Positions 1 through 13,900 of a stretch of 64,000 nt of DNA are shown piece after piece (within the stretch, counting starts at the first letter, position 1; each line of letters starts with the position of its first letter). Made by a program: the position numbers and the translations under genes. This DNA comes from Stichopus chloronotus. Its lineage: Eukaryota > Echinodermata > Holothuroidea > Aspidochirotida > Stichopodidae. A model generated the notes under the pieces. The model was given only the letters and a program-made list of their open reading frames with translations, was not told the origin of the DNA and ran no database searches. The stretch lies in NCBI GenBank assembly GCA_021234535.1, contig CM037832.1, positions 2,897,359-2,961,358 on the forward strand, read 5' to 3'.

Positions 1-340
1 TAAAATGTGCGTGAATAATGTCAACATTCCATCATTTTGCTTCAGTCTTACAAATTTGTTTCTCTTCGAATGTTTGCGTGAAGATTTGGAAAGTCTGCCA
101 AAGATTACTAAAAATAAAAAAATAACGGGTAGGCTATATTCGCATTCCGGACTTAACATGATGAGAATTTATGTAGTCACATGAGCGTAGTGGCAATGCA
201 CATAGGCACATATCTTTTCTTTTTGTAGAACTACGTCAATGACATTAAACCGCTTCGTGTGCATCTTTGTCTATGATCGCCTGAATTACACTTCATGAAT
301 ACACAATTAACTAGAACAAAGTGTACTGTGACGTGCTTTC

Positions 341-582
341 TAGTGTTTGCACCGGATCCCGACTTCGGATCGGGATACCCGTCGTCTTAATCTGTCGGAT
401 ACCCGGGTAATTGAAAATATGACTGCCATAAGGCCGTGAGCTCTTTGTGAGGTGTTGATACGACATTTCTCATAGATGTTCAATGTCGTTGCATGAGTAA
501 CGCTATATGAAACTTTGGATCCCGGAGGGGATTTCAAAACCGGGTTCGGATATCGTTTGTCGGGTACTCGATGCAAACCCTA
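341..582. mobile_element. hAT-type MITE (242 bp) with 8-bp target-site duplication
   Basis: Left end TAGTGTTTGCACCGGATCCC continues to GAC at 363. The right end, read on the minus strand, is TAGGGTTTGCATCGAGTACC continuing to CGAC. The ~23-bp termini match as inverted repeats with few differences. The element is bracketed by gtgctttc (333-340) and gcgctttc (583-590), an 8-bp duplication with one mismatch. An 8-bp TSD and TIRs starting TAG are typical of hAT elements. Inside are subterminal repeats of GGATACCCG (at ~372 and ~399) and a 7-bp hairpin ATCCCGA/TCGGGAT. There is no transposase. Confidence 0.8.
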
Positions 583-1022
583 GCGCTTTCATCAAATTCA
601 TCGACGCTGAGAAATTTCAACGAAATCACTGTCGATCGATGGGAATTTAGAAAAAGGTTAATAGCACCCTGTCACATTTCAATGGTGGCCTATACTATGT
701 TTCAAAGGTTTTTGAGTAAAATAATAACAGCACGATGTATATTTGCCATTTCTCCATGCTGTAGCCATGATTGTTTACAATGTTTTTATGCCATTTCTGA
801 ATTTGCTTTCTTACGTAACAATGGGCATGAAGCCAAAGATACAGGAAGACCAGATAATGATTCTGGACTTTGTATCAGCACCAAACAAGACATACTGATA
901 TGTATTTTTAATGTAAGGGGAGGGGGGTTGAACATCAATTTCAATCGGCATCTGTTAGTATTTCTTAATCTTATTGGACAATAACGGCACATGACAGTCC
1001 CTGAAACGTTGAAAGAAAACGT

Positions 1023-1024
<2 letters not shown>

Positions 1025-1057
<33 letters not shown>
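1025..1057. repeat. (TA)n microsatellite
   Basis: About 16 uninterrupted TA units. Confidence 0.97.
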
Positions 1058-1060
<3 letters not shown>

Positions 1061-3694
1061 GAATGAACTGACACCATCTATCAGTATCTTGTGATTTTAT
1101 TGGACAATGCCCCTGTATGATGTGTCAGCCAAGACAAGTCAAGTTTCGCCAATTGAAAATAGTACTTCAATGGAGACATTAAACCACTGTCTTTAATGCA
1201 CGTGAGACGTTTTTCGCACATATTTCCCACAGACGTCCGTCGTCGGTCATGTGTTTTGTTGGTTGGCCATTTACACCGTGTACCATCAACACCGCAGTCA
1301 TTAATACAGATTGTCTGTTGTCATTTAAATCAACTCTAGCTACCAGAACGATTTACTTATTGACTGTGCAACTTGTCCTCAAAACCCCGGAATTTGCAAG
1401 TAATTGAAATGTACGTTTTAGTTCGCCGACTGTTACTTTTTCATGTTACACTTTTGGACAAATATTGATAACTGTTTAAACTATATTCCTACGTCTTTGC
1501 AAGCAAAATTCAACTTTAGTCACTCCAATTAATGTACATATTTCAAGATCACACACCATTGGGTGCTGTACATCCGCAAGTGTTGTTAGTCCTCGGGAAA
1601 AGTGCCTAAGTTGAGCCACGGGTATCTCTTTTGTTGTCATGTTTTGGGTTTCAATGACTATCTCTTCAACTCGAATATCACGGGCACCAGTTAAAATTAC
1701 AGATGATATGAAAATTAGGACGATTGAAGGAGATTTAGATTGTTACAAAAAAATGGAAGGTGTCGTAGTGATATTTCGGTGCGCGAGCCTTGTCAAGGGG
1801 GCTGGAGCACCTCTCAGAACTTTCATTCCTTCACCTTCTAGCTCAAAAGATGAATGGGCGACATAAGCAAATTGAAATGCCCTGATAAGCCAAGCGGTTA
1901 CCAATCACGTGATACGTAGGAAATCTCTGACATGATGTACCTTACATACACGAGCGACCCTCGAATGTCCCTATTCTACAAGTCAATGGGTGCGATTAAT
2001 GGTGGTATGCTACTTTAAGGTTATTTTTCCGGCCTTTTACCACCTCTGTGTCGTTCCTCGATTGTTGGTTTGTCTATTGTTTCCAAATTAAGTAGAAAGT
2101 CAATAACGTCACCGCTGAAACCCCCACTACTGGAAATGAAATGTGTCAAACCAGAAGTGGTTCCCTAATACCAGAGCACGCTTTCAGAAAGCTTCAGCAG
2201 ACCAAAGAAACTTCAGGCAGACCCGTAGCCAGCTGGGGTCACAGGGGTCGTGCCCTTTCACGTGCCGACCACTATAGAAAATTAATTTTACTTTTAGTGA
2301 ACGGTTTGATGTTGAGAGCGTTGTGGGTATCTTTCATTGTTTTAATAAGATTTCCAGTTTTTTTCTAAAGGCATCTTTGTTACCGACAAGGTATCTCGAA
2401 ATGAAACACGGATACTATTTTACAGGGAGGTATTTTTGCATAGAGATTAAAGTTGTCTTGGATGGGATGTCTTGAAAAATGGGTTTAACTTGAAATTGAA
2501 GACCCTGTCATTTATGGAAGCATAACGCTACTAGTTTGTCAACTCATGCTTTGTATCATCACGTAATTCTTTAAATTTGTCGACCATTCATACGGGCACC
2601 TCTCCTGACCAATCGTAGTGAACAGTCCCATGGCAGTCCAAACCAACCACTGACACAGACGTGCACTAATGTATACACGAATCCAAAACTCATTCTCGAA
2701 AGGGTTAACAAGATACACTTTGACAACAAAATTAGAGAAAAACATTGGTATTTGTGCTTTCCATTTATTGCTGAGCATATCTGTGGAAGCAACACTAAGT
2801 ACAGTGAAGGGCAAATAAATTATTGTATTCTCTTTGAAAATTAGGTCAAACCTTTCTTAAAATGAATATTTATGACTAGTGTCCCCCCCCCCAAACAAGA
2901 AAGAAAACAACATAGAGGTATTTGGATGCTATCAGCCATTGCTGTCATGTCAAAGGAGATATTCTGTCACATATGTCTCTCACAAATTAAATAAGAAAAC
3001 AATTTGAAGAAAGAAGAAACCGACAATCTAATCTTCTCTCGAAATTTTGTTGTGGTTTCCATTAATCAAATGAAGTACCTCGAAGCTTTACTTCAAAACA
3101 AATCTTCTACTTCATATTACAAAGGCTGCATAGCCTAGTCTTTAAGCAAATTTTTAACGCATGCATGATGAAGGACAACGAACGCAAAAGCGTCTCATAC
3201 TTATTCCTTCTCTTGTCAAGTGTAGTACTATGTGATGTCTCTTTGATAACATGTCTTGAAAGTCAAGAGGTTGTAAAGGAAAGAGTCATTAAATAGAAAC
3301 CCAAGTTTTCATTTCAGATTCAACACCATGAAGTCATCTTGAGTTGTTTTCAAGTCCAATGTAGCAGAAAAATGGAATGAATGAAATGATGAAGTAACTT
3401 TTCAAGTAAACTGGAGCTTGGACCAGATCTGGGCTTGGGTACAAAACAGAGCCATTATTGAAAGTGACAATAATGAAAGTTCACAACATCCTTCATTTAT
3501 AAAAGTTGTCCTGTGCCAAATAATTCAGTCAGTTGTGAAAAAATTTCTGATGCTATTAACCACTCTACACTGTCTTCCCGTGGCATGCATCAAAGTAACA
3601 AAACTAACAATACAAACAGCTCTCGACCTTCAGCTGAATTAAACACGAACAAGCATGTTATTAAACACTACTGACACCCAAATGACATGGTTAG

Positions 3695-3882
3695 GCTGAC
3701 CAGACAACTTCCTCCCAGGCCACTTTCTCCCTCAGAAAATTCACCCTCAGACAACTCCTCCACTTAATTCCCAACCTGACAATTCCCAACCTGAAAATTC
3801 CCCCCTGACAATTCCTTTTGGGAAAGGGTTAGGGATTTGTCAGAGTTAAATTGCCCTGGGAAGAAGGGGGGTTGTGGGAACT
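3695..3882. repeat. foldback-like element with gacaattccc motifs
   Basis: The left end (ccagacaacttcctcccagg) pairs with the right end (ccctgggaagaaggggggttgt) as an imperfect inverted repeat. The interior has repeated aattcccaacctgacaattc units. A similar element lies at 33541-33785. Confidence 0.55.
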
Positions 3883-4814
3883 CATGCAAAACTGCACAAA
3901 GAAATACATTGTTGCAGAGTTTTTAACAGCACAGAAATGCTTAAGGAACAGGTTGTTCTGTCCCGACTGTTTAGGGTCAAACAGTACCCAGTGAAGCGTA
4001 CACACCAGCGGCTGCTCGTACTGACAATGCAACACAGATGATATTTTCCCCCACGTGGTTGACTTATTTGCCAACATACACAATTATTCATGAAATTAAT
4101 CTGGAACAAGTTTAGTGGGGTTTGTACACATGGATCTTTGATCTTTTAGCTCTTCAAAGAAAGATGATACAGAATGGAAGCAGGTTGTTGGAGGTATGCT
4201 TTTAGTAGGTGTAATGTGAGAAGGAAAAAGAGACCTTTCCTTTTGTTGCTGTACCACAATTGAATACAAATATGAGTCTCTAGCAAAGTGGAACTTTCCA
4301 TTCCCATTCATTTTAATATTTTAAAGTCATCTAACGAGAAAAATATTCAGCAAAATACAATCAGTAGTCATCTGTAGTAGTTTTGTTCTGGATCTTTATG
4401 CACTATATATGTCATAACTAGCTCTCCTGGTAACAAAACAAGTGAAAACTACAAGCTTAAGAAAAGAAAGAAACAGGTCGTTTGTCACATTTATCTCTTG
4501 CCATCATCTCCTCATTTTTACTGAATGTTCTTTTCCAAGTGACATCAAAACAAAATGACGTAAATGCCACGCAATATCTGTTTGGTGATGCAAACTTATC
4601 AAGTCAAAGATGGGTGTATCTCTTTCACAGTTTTTCTGTAAGACTGCATTTTGACAGATCTCGATGCAAAAGAAGCCACAAGGAACACAATCTGAGCAAA
4701 GACAAACTCCAAAAACATCAGAGTCCAGAGATTAATCCAAAACTGTCTCCCAACAACAGGACTGAATTTTCTTTGGAGTAAAATCTATAGAGGTATCAGT
4801 GTAGAAGTAACCCT

Positions 4815-4820
4815 TTTAAT
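4815..4820 (-). terminator. possible DDX1 polyadenylation signal (ATTAAA)
   Basis: ATTAAA on the minus strand, 31 nt beyond the DDX1 stop codon. No canonical AATAAA was seen in the next ~400 bp. Position and variant are plausible, but the motif is common in AT-rich DNA. Confidence 0.3.
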
Positions 4821-4851
4821 TTTCAGCAAAGCTGAGGGATATCAAGATCTT

Positions 4852-4979
4852 TCACAAAGCAAAGAGATTATCTTGCATGCCTGAAAAATGTAGGAATGAC
4901 GACTGCGCTTTGCACTCCAGGTCGGCCAGCTCGGCCACAGAGGGGGCTAGTATGTCTGCATGGCCTTTGTATGTGGACC
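4852..4979 (-). CDS. DDX1: DDX1 terminal exon 22
   Basis: Acceptor gtttcag; 128 nt ending in TGA at 4852-4854. Encodes [33 protein letters not shown] and MQDNLFAL. It aligns with the vertebrate C-terminus (YKGHVDILAP, SFLHLG), though the last residues differ. Confidence 0.94.
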
Positions 4980-7900
4980 CTGAAACAAAAAAAAAGTGGT
5001 GCGGAAGTTGACAGTGATAACAATTCTATGCATTCAAGTCTGATTTCATGCTTAAATATTGGAAACTGAAACCATTTAAGATGATTACACATTTGGTGGA
5101 ACTGAAACATTCTTATGTAGTTTTCATGACAGTATTCATTTTTTCTTTATTAACGTATTTCTGGTCAAAAACTTTTTCATTGGACTTAATTTGCAAACTT
5201 GTTTAACAATATGTGTGCACTTCTTTTGTTTGACAGTTTTGAGGAGCCGAGCTGCTTTATTCTTTTGGTTATTACTCCTTTGTTGTAGACATGGCTTTAC
5301 TAAAAGTGTTCTGAAAACAATGAAACAATTGGAGACTGACGACTTGTTTTGTTTCATCATGAATAATTTCTGACTTACCTGTCAGTCTTCTCTTTTGACC
5401 GTACACCACTTTTCCGTCAAACTCGTTGACGGGTACTTTCATCTCCGGGCCAACCTGATCGATGGTGACTCCGAGGTGCTCCTCGATATCACTCAAGTAC
5501 TGTGAATGATAAAAGGTACGGGGATTTTAAAACTGCAGCAAACGATCTTTACAAATTATGATTGGTTGACTAGCTCTCAAATTGAGGATTAATTTGGTTT
5601 ATTGTATCTCTTCTGACGGTCTCTCCAAATAAAGTTCACGAACCCAATAGGAATAAATATTTGGACTTCTTTAAACTAGTGCTTCTCACCTCCCACTTTT
5701 GTAGGCAACTACTTAAGTAGCTCTTCTCACAATTGCTTCAAGGAAGACATAACTACAGTGACAATGTCATTCACTGTTATTCCTGCATTAATAAAATGCT
5801 TCATGGGAAAATTCTGCAGCCGATTTTAAGAAAAAAATGGTGGTTAACACTAACAGGCTAGTGTATGAGTAGGAACACTGCCTCTTGAGATCCATAGGGA
5901 AATACTATTGCAGATAATCGTGTACAATTCTGTATTAAAGAAAATTCTGATTTTGACATTTTGGCAGAGAAACTGCTTTAGTTTGAAGTCCAATGTTGTC
6001 TAGAAATCACCTACCTGCATTTCATTGTACCATATACAACAGCCACCTCGAATTGTGAGGTCTGTGTTGTAACAACCCCGACCTCTGTTACTGCAGTTGC
6101 TATGGTACCAAACCTTCTCCTGGACCGTAGCAACCAAAGAGATCGCAAGTCCCATCCTGAAAAGGTGATAAAAATAAAGGAGGATTAATGTTTACTGGTA
6201 TTTAAGTGTCTGGCCCTCAAAATGGCCGCAGAATCCATGTCACTTTCACGATCTCTGCAGGAATGATGTATTTTATCTTTAGCAAATTAGGGGATTTTCA
6301 ATCTCAAGCACATACGTCCCACTGCAGATGCTTTCATGTTTAGCTAACCATATGTGAGCACCAAGAAAGAATTTCCCTTGCCAAAACTTTAAGAGGCAGT
6401 GGGCAAATGGATTGTCCAACATGCTGAGCAAATGTAAATTTCAAAAAACATCCCAAAAAATGAAGGACTTTAAAGGGAAATAGGGCTTTTAGAATACACC
6501 AACATGACATACAAAAGAATATTGTGGTAATCATTGTTATACCATTCAGTCTCATCAATAAACATCTACCAAAGCTTCATCTCCTCAAAACATTATGCAT
6601 GTGATGAGTAATGGAAGACGTATCATTTGAATTTTGAAAAGTTTGGGTGAACAAATTAGTGTTGAGTGACAAATGAATGAATTTCTGTCTGTGAGAAGCT
6701 TATGTTATGCTATGTCTAATTTCTGAATCCTGTGACTAATTCTTCCCACTTCCTCTCTGCAGTTATAACCAGTTCAAAGGCCCAAACATTACAAATTAAA
6801 ACACATGCATTTCTGTCAAGGGGCTATTTAATGGCACTGGGGGAGATGAATAGGTTTTATGCTAACCTTGTCATGCCTGAATGCACATATAGTCATCAGA
6901 AAATCATAGGGCTCTCATCAAATTACAAGTGTGTGTTTGTCAAAAATGGACAGAATTTTGTAGGAATTTAGCAAAATATGATAACAGGTGAACAAACATA
7001 TGGATCCCATGTGGTAAAAGATCGGAGAAATGTCACTTCAATTCCATTTGTCTTTCAAACTCATCATGTGAAAGTGAGCAGACCTGACATTTTAGCCTAG
7101 CATCGTATTCTTCTTCAGGAGAGACAGGAGACATACAACATCAAATATACAGACCATAAAAGGGCATGAGAAATAGGTCATCAGGTTAAAGTGAACAAAA
7201 CAGTAAAGAGATGAAAACAAGTCAGCGGTATAAATAAAACTGTCGAAGAATGAAATGTTCATATGGAGAAAGGTGTGCCCAGGCGGTGAAAAAGAGAAAA
7301 AAAAAAAACATAAATCCTAGAAGAACATGCTTTACATGAATGTGATGAGGTCATTGCTCTTGCAGAAAAAATGACAATAAATGAGTTTGATGCACGAAGC
7401 AACCACATTGTACTATCCGCCGGAGGGAGGGAGGGCTTACCTGTCGGCCCTGCCCACACGGCCGATGCGATGCACGTAGTTCTCCTTCTCGTCGGGCATG
7501 GTGACGTTGACGACTGGGAACCGAAACAAAAGCTAACAGTTGCATCTGTTCGAAAAGATCTCTTGTCAAAGGGTATTGAACTTTTCAGAATTTGTCATCT
7601 TGCACTGAAGAAATTTTGAATGGCATTAGGTCAGAGCTAACAGAGGAAAAGTAGACACAACAGCTGCATGAGGCAAATGAAGCAATGCACCTGAATTAAG
7701 ATATACATGAGAGAGTCAGAGGGCCAGTGGTGAATCCAGTGACCTCTCTCAAATGTCAGTTTTAGTAAAGACTTATGCTTAAGCATTTTTACAAACTGGA
7801 TTAAGATGCTAATGTGTTTTGAAAAAGAAAACACCTTCCTCTCACAGAGGGGCATCCTTGACTCCTATCGCTGCGTTGACAAGCAACGTTGAACATGAGC

Positions 7901-10900
7901 CATTTACTTTGTCATTCAAGATTATTGCTAAAAACTTGACTGTAATTGACATAAGAGGTATCCACCACCCGCAAAATTCTAGCAAATTAATAAAGGAATG
8001 AATTCCATCGCTTTGTATCGTCAGCTCACCGTAAGGCACACCCCGTACGTCGATACCCCTCGCAGCGACGTCGGTGCAGATCAAGAAACGGACTTTGTTT
8101 TCCTGGGGATTCAAATCAAACAAGGGGTGAAACTTTGTTCTTCTTTTGACAGAAATCAGACGCTGGTGAGATACTTTTGTTAAAAGTGGTGTATAATACC
8201 ACAAATAAGTGAATCACTTTTACCATTTAATTAAGTGTGCTTATGGTACTGTAAACAAAGGAGAGAGAATGAGAAAATACATCAACATGAAACTTCCCAT
8301 ATGGGAGAACGGCATACTCTTGTCTATTTGCATGGAGGGCAAACAGTGGGTACATTGACCAGTCTGATAATGATGTGTTTTCTTGTATGCTACATGAAAA
8401 GCTGACCTGCAAACTTCTCTGTCCCAAAGAACCGGGTTCCTTTATCACTACCCTTGAAGGCTTGGCTCTGATAACACTGCCACAGAAAAATTGTCAATCC
8501 ACAATCTTTGGGGATAACATCAACTTATCTGTAATTTGTTGTGGCTATGTTATAGACCTAATCCTCATAACTGTTGGGGTCTCTGCGAGTAGGTTCGTTC
8601 CCAAGACTAACCTTAAACTTCTGAAGATTTTCTCTCCTCTCTGGAGGCTTCCTGTCACCATGGAGACAGACACAGGAATACTGATGATCGGGAGAACTTC
8701 TAGGACCTTTCAGGGAGGAAGAGATGGTGATAAGTAATAAATGGTGATGTGAAAAAGAATGGGATATGGCCAACATAAGTCAATAGAACTGATTTTATGG
8801 TAAGGAAAAGAGTAACGTGGAAAGATGAACGCACACAGGTAAATGGATCACAAGGATAGAAAGGTCGAATACTTCACTTTGTTAACACAGCCTAAAATCA
8901 TATAAAACTGCATCCCACATGACATGGCGAGACACATCATTATTCATGATAATATAAAGGTTAGTATGGTACAATGTGGAGGGCTTGGTGGGGGGATCTC
9001 TTACATCAAGACACCATCTTACATTCAAGACTGCATAGCTACACACTGCCGTAGCTGTGAGCCTATCGCAGCAGGGAAACATGCAAACTTGTATACCTTC
9101 GGTCCAAAGAAAGTTGGATCCAAAGTACTTTAAACAGCAGTCACTTATCACTTCAAGCTGTATTTTTGGCTTTGGGTCAGCAAAATTCTCAATTGGTTCT
9201 GCTCTTTGACTGAGAGCAAATTCAAAAGATATAGAGTAGCTTATATTACACAGCATAAACAAGGAGCCTATTGTTTTGATTACACATGCAGAGGAACTTT
9301 AGACCGGCTGTGGGGGGGGTAGTAGACGTAAGAAGTTGGGAGAATCGGAACTGTCTGGGGTGATTAGTCTCTGTTTATAAGCATTTTGAAAATTATAGTA
9401 TTAAACTATCAAGACAGGCTTGACACACAGACGACAGTAATAACATGAATGTAAACACCTTTGACATGGTCGCTGTAGCTTCATGACACAGGAGGACTAA
9501 CATCACTAATTACTATCATACATGCCTTGATTACAGTTTCCCCATGCTGAACAATGAGTACTTTTCTACTTTTTTTGCCTAGCTTAAACAGCAGAGGTTT
9601 TTCTTTTCGCTGACAAATTTTATGTGGACACAAGCAATCGGCACTAGAGCTCACCTCCTCCTAAGCTCTTCATGCATCTTTCAACGTTGTCACAGTCTAG
9701 TTTGGTTCTGCAGAAGATGATAGCTTTGTCCATCTTATGTTCCTGGATTGCTTTGATCAGGTAATCGGCCTTCAAGACCTTGATCCCCTCCGAGAGGGTC
9801 TCTGAATATCGAGAGATATCAAAGGACAATCAAATGGAAGAAGACTGTATGTCAGTAAAACAAACAAATAAATAAATAAGCAAACAAACAACACTTAAAA
9901 TGACACATTTGTTGCCATCAAAGCAGGGAGTTCTTATTTCTCCCATTCCTACAGATTCTTCTCCTGAGACAAACTAATGAAGAGACAGCAGAAGAGAGAG
10001 GAAGAAGATGAAGAAGAGACTTTGATGACTGATGTAAGATGGAGACTAAACGATCAATGGGTGCAGAGAAGATGGGGGAAAAAGCAAAGAGGAAAAAAAA
10101 AAACAAGGAAGGTGTGTGACTCTTTCTTCCCTTCTTTTCATTAAAGTGTACTTCAAGTCTAGACTTCTCAGAAAATATATTCTAGAGTTTGGAAAATCAG
10201 TCCATATTCACCTAACTTCCATCTTAATAGCTTGTTCCATTGCTGAGATATCAAATGTTGAGAGATATTCCATTTAAACTGGTGGATTGCACAACACTTT
10301 GTGACATCCTTCTTGTACAACTCACATCACCTGCTTTTTTCCTTTTTGAAATAAGAATATTTGTAGAGGTTTACTGTTTTCTTGCATAGCAGATGTTGTA
10401 TGGATAGCGCTTGTGTAGTCAAGGAACCCCTTAACAATAAGATAGCTATCACATTTTGTGAACCAGAAAGCCAAAAGGCTTTGTGATTCCTTGCCACATG
10501 GTTATATTATAACAAAGTTGAATTATTCACATGACAAGTATAAGATCAACTGCAGTTATTTTTCTTGATACATCACAAGCCTTTAACTCAAAATGATCTT
10601 TATTTTGGGTAACCTGACATGACTGTGACATTTGACGTCCACCAACAGCAATAGGGATCACCTACCAAGTATGGTCAATCCACACATCAAGTACAGTATG
10701 ATATCAATCAACATTACCCTTCTTGAAAGTCACTACCACATTTCCAACACTGGGCTTTGTTTGTACCATTTCTTTTTGGCGCTGTCCCAGCTTTTCGGTA
10801 GTTTACTATGTACTGTTTTCACTTTTGGTCCTTCAATTTCTGTAGCATTTTGATCCGAGATCATAAGTGCTCTCCCTAAGTCAAGTATCTCAGTTAAGTT

Positions 10901-13900
10901 GCGGTTCGGTTCCTTCAACACTCTTCACCGCAATCGCGACGAACTGCAACTTTGAATTATCTGTGATTTGATTTCTTTATCTATATCCATAAACTGACAA
11001 TAATTTGCTAATTGCCTCAGCCTGGTGGTAAACACATCCAACGTTTCGCCTTCCCCTTGCTTCGTTTGACGAAACTTGAAAATCACGTATTCAGTATTTT
11101 GTATAAGTTGAAAATACTCTGTCAGCTTGGTTTTTGCTGTGTCATAATCTGTAGAGTCTCCAGTTTCATTAAGTGTTTGAAATATTTCAGTAACGCTTTC
11201 CCCTCCAAAATGAAGTAACATTGCCCTTTTACGAGCTTCATCCTTGATATCAAATGCAATGAAGAAGTTTTCCAATCGAAGTAGCCATTTCTCCCACCGC
11301 ATGCCAATACTTGCATGATCCGAATTATCTCCGAGACTGAAGTCAGGAAAATGTGGATAGGCCATTTTAATTGTCAAAATTTAATCAATTTTCTTCTAGT
11401 ATTAAGATCTTCCTTGAAGGTTTTCAGAGTCCTTAATAAAAGGATCCCATCTTCATTGCCATTGTAAGATTTTGAGAAAACACACTGGAGACTCAGCAAT
11501 GCATCTTGCTACTTGTATTTCTGATGATATATAACTGCAGATTATTCTCCTAATAAAGGCAAATACATCAATAAATATTTACGGAATGCATTAATATACA
11601 CAGGAGACAGTCAGTGGTAAACTGGGCAGAAGTCTTTGTTCTATCAAAGAGATAAATGAAGCGCAGGTGACAGCTATCTGACCCCATGACCTCCCAGTTA
11701 CTGAGACAACCTATGGAGGCCTCTGAGGGAGTGTCTGAAAAGTAAAAGTTATTCTCTACTTACAAATGCAGTACAGTATATGGAATATGCTATTTCAAAC
11801 ATGACATGGTCCTGATTGGCTTCCATAGGCTGAAAAAGCACAAATAAGTTTGCAATGACATTGAGTTAACTGTGTCCAAAGGAACTGCCAATAGTAATTT
11901 TGCACAATGTAGCCCCATATGTTTTTCAACTAATTTGTATGGCAGTTTATAATAACCACAATAATGGTGTTTAGGCTATTATTATTGTTTTATAGTGAAA
12001 AATTATCCCTTCCTCTCTATTGATAAGCATTAAATTTCACAGGGTCGTGAACCTGTTAATAACAGACAACCTTATCAAGTTTAAAACAAATCTGAGCCAC
12101 GGATAAGGAACTATGGCAGTTTTAACATTTTTTATGTTTTACCCCATAACCTCATTAATATGCAAGATTTGGACACCAAAAACAATAGGGATCATCTACT
12201 CAATATGAGCAATCTACATGCCAAAAATGAAATTACTCAGAGTTACCCTTCTTGAGATAGAGTGTTTACGAGCAACCGTCACACACCCACACACACGCAC
12301 ACCCACGCACACACACGACATCAGGACTGCATAGATTCCCCTGCCTACGGCAAGGAATCAAAAATGAGAAATGGCTTTCGAAGAAAACAAGAAAACAAAG
12401 AAAAAGTGATTTGAGTAGTACAAAACTGACATCACAAGTTATTCCACAATCTGCCATTTGAATTTCAGCGACTAATCTTCAACGTTTTATATCTTGGCTT
12501 AGGAATGTCCTGTGAAGATGGGAATTACATCACTTGAATTCATTTTGTAAGCTTTGTGACATATATTTTTGAGAAATCTGACTTCAGGCACCTTTTTGAA
12601 TTCTTTCTTTGTCCCTCCCACGGTACATTTTCCAACCTCCTTTCCTTAGACCAACACAAGTTTGACCCCCAAGTTTCAGGATTGCCGACCAGAGAGAGAA
12701 GTTCTAATGACCTACCAGATTGTATTTGTTCCACGTCAATGGCTCCTTCACTGCACAGTATCAAACTCTACAGAAAGCACATCCAGTCATTAGGTTTGGA
12801 AAATGTCGACTATTTTGACACTGAATTAAAAGCCAATTCAAATTGCTATGCAATGGCTTGTGCAAAAACTGATCCGTTAAATGATCACAGTTATGGACAG
12901 AAGCTAGCAAAGATTCAAGTCAAATTGATGTGATGTTTCAGACAGGACGTTCACCTCTACAGGGAGGGCTAATTTTACATTCAGGATTTACCAGCTAACA
13001 CAGACAGATCAGAATCCTCACCATAGTAACCTCCAACAGAACGATAAATAAATCTCCTAAAAGTCGAATCATAAAAATTAAAACCTAAGAGAGAAAACAA
13101 GAAAGAGCGCAAGGGCACCGTGGTTCCTCGCACAGTTGTACAGTATATAATGTAAATGATGGAAGTGAAAGGAGGATTTTGTATTATTTTGTAGAGAGCC
13201 CGTATGGTCCATTTCTGACCATAAACCCTCACTTTTGTAAGATAAAAGCTGCAGAGAAAGAAACATATTTCATGATTTCATAAAATGGCCCACATGACCC
13301 ATTTCGGACATTGGACCTGAAACATGATGAACATGCACCCACATGGAACCACTTTTCCAGCACTAATGTGACCAACCATCGACAGTGTGACATACAATCT
13401 GTCAGAAAAGAAGTATTTTGCATGATTTCACAACAGTCCAATGGCACTATGGTTCCTTGTACTTGAAATATACATAGTGTAAAATGAAATCCCTGAGTTC
13501 ATAAATATCAAAAAAGCCATTTCAATTAATGCAATGAATTGAAGATGTTGATTCCTACGATATACAGTAGGAATATACAATATCCCATTAATTTTACAAA
13601 GCATAAATAGCTGTGAATCTTTCATTGAAAGCCCTGCAGAAATGGTTCTGCAAATTGAAATAAGGCACATCACATCTATGACCCTTTAAAGGATGCTGAC
13701 AGCATGTCCTGGGGGAACTGCTAAGAACAGCAACTGAGTAATTTTCTTTCATTGTGTCTTGCCCACTTTTCTAATTAAGAGCCATTAACATCAATTCACA
13801 CATCAGCAAATGCATTCATAGTACTTCTGAGAGCAAAAAGACTGAACCAAACTGGGAAAGTTTGAATCAACTGTGAAACTGACTGACTGAGTACTTGAGT

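Larger units (their letters stand above)
591..4814. other. intergenic region left of DDX1, no supported gene
   Basis: Open frames up to 137 codons occur, but none shows family similarity, splice support or codon bias. The region holds a (TA)n microsatellite, a short C-run near 2884 and a foldback-like element at 3695-3882. An unseen gene or a long DDX1 3' UTR cannot be excluded for the right end. Confidence 0.6.

Noticed and set aside
571..984. 137-codon plus-strand open frame
   Set aside because: It starts inside the hAT MITE TIR and shows no domain or conservation sign.
8882..9262. 126-codon minus-strand open frame
   Set aside because: It partly lies in repeat family C and has no recognisable domain.
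12556..12933. 125-codon plus-strand open frame in a DDX1 intron
   Set aside because: No splice borders, domain or clear codon bias.
13010..13070. Minus-strand stretch [18 protein letters not shown] resembling a low-complexity exon
   Set aside because: It lies in the intron between exons 15 and 16, whose phases already join, and lacks an acceptor and donor.
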